Source: Phoebastria nigripes
Lineage: Eukaryota; Chordata; Aves; Procellariiformes; Diomedeidae
NCBI GenBank assembly: GCA_035582835.1
Contig: JAYKAV010000023.1
Location: 748,858-812,857, forward strand
Length of the DNA: 64,000 bases
Reading direction: 5' to 3'
The position numbers and the translations under genes are program-made. How positions within the stretch are numbered: position 1 is the first letter of the stretch; the number at the start of each line of letters is the position of its first letter. This document shows, piece after piece, positions 1 through 11,000 of this stretch. Under the pieces are notes generated by a model that was not told the origin of the DNA, made no database searches, and worked only from the letters and a program-made list of their open reading frames with translations.

Positions 1-2480
1 TAGAGATCATGTGTTAATCAGATATTTTTCACTGTCTTGTAGCAGCCAAGATGATTTAGTNGGACCCTGAGCTCTTAGTTTAGTTTTTCCACAGCTGGCT
101 CATCAACCCATTTCTGGAGAGATTAGGATTACTTCCTGCAGTATACAACTGTTATTTCCTGAGATGAACCAACTATTTGTTATTATGCCTTAAAATTAGA
201 CCAGAAAATTTTCCCTTCCCCATTTAAATGATGTTTGAAGATCATGGTAACATGCCAAAGCAAGGGAATGCAAAGCTCAGGCCTTACATTCTGTTCTTAA
301 CCAACACTACCGTGACTTTCCTGGGAAGTAATACAAATAACAATAATACTTATCACTTACTGTGCACGGTGCTTTTCATCTTCAAAGCACTTTACAAATA
401 TTTACTGCTAGTTAATCTGGAAAAAGTATGATTTAAGGCCAGCTTCTGATAGCTTGTGTGACAAAGTTAATGTCATTTAAATCGAGTCTGTTTGTATTTA
501 ATAGGATAGAACTACAGTACTTTCGTTTAAACAGTTGTTCCATTAAAAGCCAATTACAGAAATTCAGCTTTCCTTGAATTTATAGAGCACAGCTTTTCAT
601 TTTAAAAAAGATCTATCCAAATACTTCATCCGAATTTAGTCTTCATAATTCTAACTAATTGCATAACACTCTTTCCACCCAGCTGCATAATGCGATTCGT
701 CATGAGGAAATAAAACCTCCTCGCCGCACTTGCAGGCAGTACCGCCTGCCAGCAGTAGATAGCGCTCAAGATATTTCCATTTATTATTAAGGACCCGAGA
801 CCGGGCCGCTGCCGCCGTGCCAGCCCGGCGCGGGGTGAGCTCCTGCCTGCCCGGCCCAGCCCTGCACAGGGCGCTCCAGGCAGGAGCCTTGGTCAGCTCA
901 ACAGAGCACTTCCTCACGGTTAAGCCAATGGCTGGTTCATTTACCTGTGCAAAAATATAATTTTAGTACCATAGAAAATATCATTTTTCGATACCAAACA
1001 TACGCGTAGCAGCATTTAACTATTTTCCATCCAGGATGTGAAGACAACTTTTGGATTTAAATTCTAATAGGTAAATCCTAACATATTTTATGCTGATCGT
1101 TCTATATTAAAAATAAAATCAAATGGTAGCACAACAGGTTGAAGACCACTAAGATAAACACTTTCAAAAGAACTTTTAAATACTGCTACAAAAACTAACC
1201 ACGTGAATTACATTCTAATATATTGACTCAGTGACCATCGCTGTTTCAGTTTTTTCTCCGAGTCTTTGCATCTGCTGCAAATGAACCCATTTTAGAGTTG
1301 TTCAGTTTATATGTAGTTTCCTTTGCTTATAGATCAAGCATCTTTCCTGAACCCAAATGAGAGAACGCAATTTGTGGCTCAATCGCATCCACATGATACG
1401 TTTTATGAGACACCTAGCAGCAGAGCTAGGAAAGGAACCAGTGGGATATAACAACTAAATAACCACAATCATTATCTGGTAAAGTCATGGCTGCCTTCAA
1501 GTGCGATGAAAGGGCTTGCAAAGCTGTTTCCACTGGCAAGGATTTTAGTGGTTGAAAATACAAAGGTAGTCAAACTGTAACCTGAACACAGACCTGGTAA
1601 GAAGATGAGACAGGGCAACCGAGAATTAAGAGGAAACTAATCTGCAAACGACAGGCAGGCTTTGGAAACTGAAACCACTACCTCCCCTTCGGCCCAGTGG
1701 CAGAGAGCTTGGGTATCACACCGCAAGTGAATTACCAATTAGCAAACGCCGGCACTGCCAGACTTGGCGCAGGCGCACCCGTTACGGGTAACGGTGCTAC
1801 CGCGTCAGTCCCAGGCCGTGTGGGAGGCACGTGCGCCCAGCGTGGCCGGGGTTTCCGTCCCACCCCGGCCTCCTGCACTCCACGCTTTATTTCCCCTTCC
1901 AAGGTTCCCGTGTTACAAGGTTGTCACTCCTGCAGCTCGAAAGCACAGGAACAAAAGTTTCAGGCTGCTCATGCCCATCTCAAAAACGGGTCCGGAGTGT
2001 ATTTATTAATTTACATTATTAAATGGATATAACCTCAGAGTGACTTCTTTGGAGACGGATTCTCCAGCCCTCTGGGCTCCCAGCACGCTCAGGCGCCATT
2101 ACCCAGGCCCCGCTTGCCCCGTGGCGCCAGCAGCACCGCTCTTCCCCGCTCCCCTGCGCAGCTCAAGCCCCGCACAAGGAGCCCACTTGAACTTGACCCT
2201 GTCCCCGCACCCGCTCGAGGGGACGCTGTCCCCAGCTGACAGACATACNGTGTCCCCAGGGCAGGCCAAGGGCCCCAGGCGGGTGCCAGGGCAGGCTGCA
2301 GGGCCTGGCCGTCCCGCCATGTCACCTCACAGCTGGGGAGAAGAAAGACATTGAGTTTCCCCACAAGGACCACGGCTGCCCACCCATGTGTGGGTGCTGG
2401 GGGGCAGATCCACTCTAGAGAAATGGAGCTGTGACAGTGGGTTTCCTATGAAAATGGGATCGGGGCGTGAACGTTAAGTC
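1..2480. other. 5' flank of NXPH2, no gene seen
   Basis: This is sequence upstream of the NXPH2 CpG island. It is AT-rich up to about 650, has a short GC-rich patch at about 780-890, is AT-rich again to about 1680, and becomes GC- and CpG-richer from about 1740 onwards. The open frames here (for example 651-917 minus and 1697-2032 plus) are short, resemble no family I know and coincide with high GC, so they are treated as chance. One old repeat-like fragment lies near 330-430. No splice-flanked coding exon was recognised. Confidence 0.6.
330..430 (+). repeat. Possible ancient L3/MIR-like repeat fragment
   Basis: The stretch contains a run of the form 'gcttttcatcttcaaagc' followed by 'actttacaaatatt' and 'gttaat'. 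This matches my memory of the 3' part of very old amniote interspersed repeats (an L3/CR1-like LINE tail or a related SINE), where the rise to 'aaagcactttacaaacatt' is characteristic. It is short and diverged, and the exact family cannot be named by eye. Confidence 0.35.
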
Positions 2481-3006
2481 AAACCTTCACCTGTCTCTCC
2501 TTTTACACCAGAGGCCAACGGCAGGGCCGGGCGGCAGAGGCTCCCTGAGGGAAGGCAGCTCCGGGATCGTTTCCCCCGCGGCGAAGCCGGGCTCTGGCCC
2601 CGAGGGCCGCCATTCCCCTCCGGGCAGGGCGGCGGGGGGTGGCTGCGGGCGGAGGAGGGGCCGCCGCGGCTTTAAACTTGCCGTGGACGGCCGCCCTGCC
2701 CGGGGCAGCGGGGTCTCCTCAGCGCTCGGCGGGGACGCGCCGCCCCCCGCCCTCCATCCCCCGCAGCGGCTTTCCTCAACTTCGGCCCGGCCGGGCGGTT
2801 CCTCCGCCCCAGCAACACCACGGCAGGCAGCAGGGCGCCGGGCTCCGGCCACCGGCATACCGCCGCGCCGCCGGTCGGCGGCGGGCTGTAAGGGGTCCCC
2901 CCTCTGCCCCGCGGGGAGTGCCGCGGCCGCCCGGCCCGGCAGCGCCGCCACCGCCGCCTCCCGCCTTCCCGCCTTCTTCTTCCCGCCTTCCCGCCTCCCG
3001 CCCGCC

Positions 3007-3090
3007 ATGGCTGCCCGCGGAGCCGAGCGGCGCGGCGCGGAGCGGCGCGGCAGTGCCGGGGTCTCGCCGCTGCCTGCCAGCGCCCCGTGA
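3007..3090 (+). other. Upstream ORF 1 with a strong start context (27 codons)
   Basis: The ATG at 3007 sits in an excellent initiation context (gccATGG). It opens a 27-residue, Arg/Ala-rich frame with an internal RGAER repeat, ending in TGA at 3088-3090. It is out of frame with the NXPH2 start at 3210. If the mRNA begins upstream of 3007, scanning ribosomes would meet this frame first and NXPH2 would need reinitiation or leaky scanning. If transcription starts downstream, it is irrelevant. The peptide resembles nothing I know. Confidence 0.35.
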
Positions 3091-3160
3091 GGGGTGACAA
3101 GCGGGGCGGTGTGTCCCTGCGCTCAGACCTGCCCCCCCCCGCCTCCTCCCCGGAGCGGAG

Positions 3161-3196
3161 ATGTGCGAGACCCGCGCAAGGGGAGTCGCGTCCTAG
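3161..3196 (+). other. Upstream ORF 2 (11 codons plus stop)
   Basis: The ATG at 3161 has G at -3 but T at +4, so its context is moderate. It reads 11 codons to TAG at 3194-3196, ending 13 bases before the NXPH2 ATG at 3210. It lies so close to the main start that it is probably in the 5' leader whichever start site in the island is used. Short uORFs ending just before the main start usually lower translation; that role is inferred here. Confidence 0.45.
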
Positions 3197-3209
3197 ACCG
3201 GCAGCCAGG

Positions 3210-3263
3210 ATGGTGCACCTGCAGCCCCTGCCCCTCGTCGTGGTCCAGGGCGTCCTCCAGCTG
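3210..3263 (+). CDS. NXPH2: NXPH2 coding exon 1 (signal peptide start)
   Basis: This exon encodes 18 residues, MVHLQPLPLVVVQGVLQL, the N-region and hydrophobic core of the signal peptide that sends neurexophilin 2 into the secretory pathway. The ATG has a good context (gccaggATGG). The segment closely resembles the mammalian NXPH2 leader (polar start, PLPLVVV core, LLQL end), which fixes the start. The frame stays open past the exon, but the consensus donor GTAAGT at 3264 together with the match of the next residues (VFCD) to exon 2 sets the boundary. The exon is too short to recognise without the homology of exon 2. Confidence 0.93.
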
Positions 3264-6200
3264 GTAAGTCTCCTTCCCCGCGCCCCCCCGGGCCCCCTGC
3301 CGCAAGACTTCGGGGGAACCCGCGCCCTTCTCGTCAGGGAGGGCGGCAGGCGCGGTCTCTGAAGGCAAAGGCAGGGCTGACTCCGCACTAGCGGGCAGCC
3401 TCCCACAGCCCCACACCTATTCTTTTTTGTTGTTTTTTAAAGCGGGTCTGTGCTTTTCCGCGCGTTTGCTGCTCGATGGGCTTGTTTGGGATTGTAGGGC
3501 ACTCAGATGCCCGAGCAAAGAGCGGCCCCGGGAACCGGGGGTGCCGCGGCCCCGGGATGCGCCGGGAGCCGCTGCGGAGCCGGGTACCGCGGGCCGGCGG
3601 GTGGGTGCCGAGTAACACCCGAAACCGTCCGTTCCCGGAAAGTTTTCTGCTGTCCTCAAGTGCCTCTTTTCGTGTGCAGGACATAGCGGGTGGTGTAGGT
3701 AAAGTCACCTGCGCTTTGAAAGCTCTCCCGTTAGCTTCGGCTTGCTGTAGCGCAGGCGAGGTTTTTTGTTAATTTTTATTATAAACTGTCGCACATGCCT
3801 ATATTATGCTACATATTCCTTTGCATGCAGTGAGGGAATTTGGGGGCTGACGTGGCGTTAGACAAGGCGAATTGCAGACTTCCAAACTCAAAGCTCTGTA
3901 GGGGAGGGAAGCAAAGCGAGGTGCGCGGCTGGAGGCAGGTACGCGGGGAGCGCAACTTCTCCCCACGCCAGCAAATCATCCCGTCTGGGGGGCATTCGTG
4001 GGAGAAAAACATGGTGGTAATGTTCATGGTATTATGGCGGGAGAGGTTAAAAAGAGAAAAATTATGTTGGCAAAAGAGTTTGGCAATCTTCGCTTTAACA
4101 AGTGTTATTATAATGTTGAAATTATTTTTTTTCGGGAGGGTGTTAACTACTCCCATAATTACCTCTGATTTGTGCTGCAAAAGTTATGCCTCTCTTCCCC
4201 AGCTGCCTTGTATCTGAAAGTTTGTCACTGCAGTCAATAGGGAGTGTGTAATAAACCTTGAGGGGATTAAACACCCTCCTTAAGAACTGGAGTCTAATAT
4301 TACAGCGTGAGTTGATTGATTAGTTTTTGAGGAAGCTTATGTCAAATTCTAATCCGGTTTTGAATTGTGCTTGTCGTGTAATGTTTTTTGCTCCAGCACT
4401 TTATCATAGCAATGAAGTAGCGAGCTGCAGTCCTGCGATAAGGCACACATTTCTTTCACACTCCTATCCTTTTGGACAAGAAAAGGCTGTTTACATTCTT
4501 CACATTCTTGCAGCCCAGTTTCCAGCTAAACAACGCGCAGGGGTGAGAGATGGGAAAGGAAAGCAGTAAATGGATTACAAAGTTGCTGAGCAGAAGGGAA
4601 CTAAATAAAAACGCTCCTTCCCCACACCTACAGCCTCTCTCTCTCACTCACACCCTCCTTTTTATTTTTTTAAACATATCAAAGGGATTGATTGAAACTT
4701 GTATCAACAGGGATTGGGATTGTTACACGATGTTTTATGGATGATGTTGGGAAGTTGCTTGCTGTGGTCTTACACGCCTTGAGGGAAGGCTGACTAAAGA
4801 AGCAAAGTTGCTGTCTTGAATCAAACAAAAATCATGTGTAGTCAGTGCAGGTTTTCAGGTGGATGTGGCACTCAGTTCACCCAGGAGTATTCATTTTTTC
4901 TGCATTATTTATATACAAACAGGCAAAGTTTTGGAGTCAATTAGTTTTATAGCTTACATAAACTAGTTTAAATAATAAATTAAAGCAAAATGAGAATGTG
5001 TGAGATTTTTGAGGCATTTTAGGTATACCTGTTAATGCTAATCTATTACTAAAAAGTTGTGTAAATACATTTTGGCATACTGTTACCAGAACTTCTGGTT
5101 AACATCTGGTTAAAGTTACAGCTTATTATAAATTGAGTTTGGAAATATTTGATGCCGGTGGTAATGCATTGAATACAAGTCTCTGTACTATTCTTTGTTC
5201 TCTGGCCAGTATTTGGAGTGACTGGTGGCTTCCTGGAATCTAATTAGCAGTTTTAGCAGGCAGGCATTGGTGGTACTAATTCTTGAATATTTTTTTTTTT
5301 TTTTTAACCAAAGATCAAAGTGGTTAATATTAATACAATGCTGAAGGCTCAGCATTTCAGCCAAGAAAGAAAAAATTGTGGGTTTCAGTGTTGCAATACA
5401 GCAGCATCCTAGTAACCCAGAAATGCTACCATCAAACCCTTCCTGATGGTGCAATCTTAATTTTTTAATGAAAACAGAGATGTTAGAATGCAAAATATTT
5501 TGGCACTACATTTTAGTGAAGGTAGAAGTACTTTTTTTTTTTTTTTTTAATTACATTTAACTTCAAACACTTGCTTGGCTTTCAAATACAAAAGTGTGTT
5601 ATCTACTTACTTTTTAAAGATGCACAAATGTAGGATAAAACCAATGTAAAACTTCACAAATTTGAGGAGATGCTAAAGATTATGGCAGACAACCTCACTG
5701 GATTTCTGAAAGCAGTGTTAGCTAGGTGATTGTTTATATGCTGTATCTGATATTGTTCAATCAGAAGTTCATGTTTAGTACTTCCTTAATAGAGTATGGA
5801 TGTATTTTTTAGCATATTCTTGGATTATTATTTTGATTAATAGATGGTGTACCAGTATGTATGCAGTATGAGTATATATATATTTCTTAAACTACTTTGC
5901 ATATTTGGGTATATTAAACAGTAAGGAAGCCTGCTGTTGAGTCAGGTTAAGGTGCTAACTTGCTTCTGTATAAATGCGTTCATTTATACAAAATATAAGG
6001 CAGGTTTACCTTATATTGTAAATATAGATCAAAACAATAATTTGCAATGCACAGTCAGTATGTGACTGGGCTGTTATTGATAAGAAGACCAAAAATTGTT
6101 GTATTGCATTGTGTTATCATTAATAGGTACTCTTGCTTTACTATTAATTTTCAGTAAGCTTTTCAAATTGTCACATAATTGCTGAATGCCATGTTAGTTA

Positions 6201-7779
6201 TCTTTTCATAAATAATGGAGTTCTACATCTTGGAAATTTAAAAGACTGAGGTATTAGTATTATATGGTTTACAGTATGCCTGCTAATGTTTTGTTAAGTT
6301 AGTTTTAAATACCTTAAAGGAGGGGGACTTCTGCACTTCCCTGGGAATATTATTTGTCATTTTAAAGAAATCTTGTTTTGTAAAAAAACTGTTGTCAGTA
6401 TTCAGTATTTTCTTTACATTTTATTAATTTGCACCTTTAAAATGTCATGTTTCATAACATCATTTAAAATAGCTTAAAACNTATGAAATTTACCCCTTTC
6501 CTTTAAGAAAGAAAGAGGAAAAAAAAAAGGGCTGTATATAGGCTTTGAATCAAAAAGTAAGAGTTTGCTTTAGCTATAGATAGCTAGTATAGCCACTACT
6601 TTCCCTTTGCCAGGTATAGTTACAAACACTCACAGACAGGACAGGGTAATCAGGCATCTTAACCATTTGTTTATTCCTACATCTTTGCAGTCTGAAGTTA
6701 AGAAAGGATTACAGCAGCATTTTCTAGTGCCTATAGTTGAAGATGCATCAGCATTCCTATCAAGAAACTGTCTTCCAACATTATCATTGGGCAGAGTTTT
6801 TACCATGTTATAAAACGAGGAGTCAATTGTTTTACAAGCCCTTAAAAGCAGTTAATTTTTTTCCAGCAGTGTTTGTATAGATGAGAAATAATGAGAAAAA
6901 ATACAAAGTATGTTATTTTATGGGGTTTTTTCGCCACCAAGATTGAAGTAGAGCATTTGATATGAGTGAAATTCAATGACAGATTTTGTTTGTCTTGGAC
7001 TTTTCAGGGGCTGAAATTTTTACCTATAATGAAAAACTATTTGTCAGACAGCTAAGCCAAAATTTTTACAGAGTTATTTTTTAAAACCGAGTTTAACAAC
7101 TTGACCTGAAAAGAACATTTATAACTGCTATAGTACAAGACATTGCTTCATACGCAGCAATAGCTTGAAAACTGAGATAAAGCTGCATTTCCATTTAAAA
7201 TATGTATACCACGTGAGGCACAGAAACACAGAGGTATGTTCCTCCTGGCTACTTTAATTTTGTCTCCATAGCCTTGCGAACGTGGTCTGTGTAACATGCC
7301 CTTGCAGTGAGAATCAGAAATAGGCACCATGCAAAACTCTCAACTCTGTTTCGGAAAGGTAAATGCTTCCCTCTGGTCATCTTGAAGCACACAGATCAAA
7401 TTCCATCCCCCTTAATTTCAGAGAGATCTTTGTCATGAAATATACTGGGCCCAACACTTCATTTGGTTTATTTTGGTATTTTTCTTGATGCTGTAGGCAT
7501 TGTAAGCCTACATCTCATTCTTGTGTAATAAAGTAATAGAAGTAACCCAAGGAATGCAGGCAGTTTGAAGTTGACGACAGCTCAACAAATGCTGGTTTCA
7601 GCAGTTTGAGAATTTATTATCCTGAATGAGGAGTTATATATTAAGGTGGATGGGGCTAGGTTTAGTTTACATAGGAGGTTAACGTGCAACACTAAACTCA
7701 ACTTGTCCTTACGTCGCATCTTTTGACCTAGTTCTGTGGAATTGGTGACTGATATTTTTCAGTTTATTTGTAGGTTGAC

Positions 7780-8000
7780 TGGGGCACAGAAAGGTTATAG
7801 ATCCTATTTAAAATCTGTACAGCCAGTCTGTTTGACGGATGTCCACTAGACTGCAAGATACCCCAGGCTTCCCTAGCACAGGGCACNTAAAATCCAAGTC
7901 TCAATCTTTCCATCTGTAACATGGAAAGCATTCTTCTGCCATTGTAAAGCACTTTGAGAGCTACAGGTCAGAGATGTGCTGTAAGTACTTCTCGTTACCA
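7780..8000 (+). repeat. MIR-family (amniote) SINE remnant
   Basis: The 3' half reads 'tttccatctgtaacatgg', then 'attgtaaagcactttgagag', then a 'gatgtgctgtaagtact' end. This is the order of the MIR/MIR1_Amn tail as I remember it ('cccatctgtaaaatgggg' followed by 'gtaaagcgctttgagatct' and a short 'agtgctatataagt' end). The 5' part is more diverged, so that boundary is approximate. It is on the + strand and old, judging by its mismatches. Confidence 0.6.
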
Positions 8001-11000
8001 GTAGTGCAGTGTAACCAACAGGGAAGTGAAACAGAAAGATCGGTGGAGCCCAAATGCTAAATTGGGATGCACTGATTGGTCTCACCTTTCTGTTTTGCTT
8101 CCTGAGCCTTGGTTTCTCCAAGAAGGGAACTCAGGCATGGGAGTAGTTGAAAGGGTGCAACAGCAGAAACCACTCACTGGTCTGGACTTTCAGGGCATCA
8201 AGACCCAGAGAGGTGCAACTCTGCTCTAGGGGCACCAAATTCCTCCTATACTGTTGAAAATTTTACCGGTAATCAACACTTCACCAACAAAAATGTACGA
8301 GGAGAAGCAAGAGCTGCTCAGCATGGCACGGCATGGGAAATGAGCACTGGGCAGTAACCATNACTGGGGTGCCAGTGATTTGCAGCCTGTGATCTGTGGG
8401 TGACATGTTAACCTGTATTTGGCTCAAGTATTGAATAAGACATGGTCATTCTTGGGCACTTCTGGTAAATAGTTGCAATAAGGAAAGATCAGTGCTAGTC
8501 TATGCTGAATGGTTTTAAGACAAAAGCTGTAATTCCATAGGTGCAGATTGCATCTTGTCAAAAACAGAGCAAGCTCAGGGAAGACTGTCACTTTGAGTCT
8601 TTCACNCGTACTTGTCAATGTATCAAAACCAAATGCAGCAAGGAAAAAGGAAGAATTTTTTGCCTTTATCACAAAATTGCTGTGATAAGTGACTATTTAA
8701 AAGCATGTGTACTTCACAGGACAGTGCATTTGCTCTGCTAATCTGTCCTCTAGTCCTGATTTTTGCCCACCTTTTTAACTCACCACTTCGCTATACCCAT
8801 TATAAAGCAAAAATACTGGCCTTGAACTTTTTACTAGATCAAATCTTGCAGAACTGGAAAAGAGGAAAGTGAAAGNTCCCATTCACATGACTATTATAAA
8901 TTCATCCTGAACTTGATTTCCAAACATCCTATTTTGGGGCAGCTTTGGCCTTTCACTTCAAACCTTAAATATGCTTGTNTATGTTTCCTCAAGCCCATTC
9001 ATTGTTCCCATTCCATTTTCATTCTCTCAATTTCCCACCACGTTTGTAGCTGTAGTTTATGTAATTTGTTTAGGTAGTTAAAGAATCAATCAGAGTTAAA
9101 GAAAATAATGGGTGGACCTGCTAGGTAGGTTCTGCTTCCAGCAGAGCATCACTACTGTTAAGTAAGTCCATGAGAGTCACGTTTCACCCTCTTAGAGTCC
9201 CTTTCCCCCAGTTTAGCACTTTTCACACTTGCAGGTTTTCTCTGATACTCTATCTATATTCATCCCATTTATCAGTTGCTTCCCTGTGGCTCATACTTCA
9301 GAAACTATTACTATACCGTTGTACACCTGAAAATGTGCTAGCATCTGTGCAGAGTCATGCAACATGGTCATGCCCGCATGTCGAGTCACGCACTTGGGAT
9401 ACACNCTGCATTAAATGAACTGATGGAGGAGCCTCAACATAAGGCTGCAGCCCAGGAATCTGCACCTTGCAGCAGGACTCCTCACAGCATGGAGCATGGG
9501 CTGGAGCCCTAATGTTCACCTGCTCATGGACTCCACGTACCAGGCACTTGGGATGCTGGAAAAGCTATGGGTCCTGTGCAGAAATATGGGAGTTCTCAGC
9601 ACTCTGCCAGGTGAGCAAGAGACGGGATAGGGGGTGGATGAGTTTCTGGATGAATCTCACACAAAACCTTATGAGGTCTGCAGGTCAGGACTTGGAAAAC
9701 AACATTAATTCCTTTCCTGTAGGGAATCTCCTTGTGGGCTGGTGTTCTGTGTCAGCTATAAGCTCAGTCACAGTTAACAAAGAGGTTCAAGGAAACAAAT
9801 TAAGAGTGGAGAGGAAATAAAGGGCTATGAAGATGGGTCCACAGTTAAGACTAAGTAGTTTTGTCCTTGCAGCAGAGATTTCAGTGCTGGTATGATGCTC
9901 TGTTCTCCCTGGAATGGCAGCGCTTACTGTAAATACAGAATTTGAAGGACTTGACTGTAATTTAAGGTAGAATGAAAGAGCTTTAAGAGCTGTAGTTCTT
10001 GAGATAGGTTTTCTCTTTGTTCCAAATGATTGGTAGTAATAGAAGCTATTAGCAGGGAAGTGAAAATGAAAGAATAGGGAGAAATAAAAAAATAAAACTA
10101 AGAATCTAATGTCTTTAAAATCAGTTTTTATGTGCATTGGGACCAATTACGGTTATTGTGTCATTACAGTGCAGAGTTGAGGCTACTTTGAATGCCCTAA
10201 TTCTGCTTCTCCAGATCCAGCATGTTTGGTTTATGTTTATGATCAATTGAGAATTTCCTGATTATCGTACTTGTTTTTGGTGATGACCAGGTATTCCTAA
10301 TACCATCAATCACCAGTATAAACACAACCTTAATTACCCATTATCTAGGAAAATAAAACACTGTGCATAGAAGTGCTTCTACATTTGTTCTGTTATTATG
10401 TAGATATAATGGCTTTTTATGGTTTTGATGGAGAAGCAGCTGGCTGTGCTTGAGGCTGACCTGAAGAAAAAGAGCACTTGGACTTGGCTGAAGGAGTAAG
10501 AGGTGAATATGAGAGAGGAGGAAGATGGAAATAAAACAGCTCCCTGGACAGATGGAGCGAGCCTGAGCAGTTACTGCAGGAGGAGAGGGACAGACAAACC
10601 GACAGTAACACGGAATATTCCCACAGTAACACCAAGTTCTGCATGTGAGAGGCCGTGGTGGGTCTTTTCTGCTGTTGTTCTTCCCACTGGAAAGAATTTG
10701 GAAGTGGGATTTTTCTGACCAGCCCCTCAGTAGGGGAAAGCAAAGAAGGAATATTGGAGCTCTCTGACTTAGTCCATCTCTTTGATTGTGCAAGTGCAAC
10801 ATTCTGGTGGTTGCCATGAGCAGTTCTGGGTACTGTTGCTGTTTTCATCCCGTGAAGGGGGATGGGGAACCACAAAGCTTAGCGCCCCAGGAGGGTAAAA
10901 TATGGGGCCTTGAAGTTTTTTTCCTCTGAGGCTGCCTGGCTCTTTTCGCCTCGCAAACACCTGCTGATTGCTTCTGTTGTTCATTACATGTGTTTGGAAA

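Larger units (their letters stand above)
2480..3660 (+). promoter_or_regulatory. NXPH2: CpG-island promoter region of NXPH2
   Basis: This block of very high GC and dense CpG stands out sharply from the AT-rich surroundings. It carries several GGGCGG-type GC boxes (for example near 2526, 2625 and 3100) and no obvious TATA box at a conventional distance. It ends inside the first few hundred bases of intron 1 and encloses coding exon 1. Vertebrate neuronal genes commonly start within such islands, so the transcription start is inferred to lie between about 2500 and 3160. The exact start cannot be read from sequence alone. Long open frames on both strands here are a by-product of GC content. Confidence 0.75.

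Noticed and set aside
2467..3406. Long overlapping open frames on both strands in the CpG island (207 and 244 codons)
   Set aside because: They are Pro/Arg/Ala/Gly-rich translations of GC-rich sequence, overlap each other in several frames, resemble no family, and conflict with NXPH2 exon 1.
9467..9820. Plus-strand open frame of 117 codons
   Set aside because: Composition and content are unremarkable, with no domain and no splice context.
10341..10875. Minus-strand open frames of 158 and 152 codons
   Set aside because: Two frames overlap on the same strand, with no known domain and no splice signals; they look like chance frames in stop-poor sequence.
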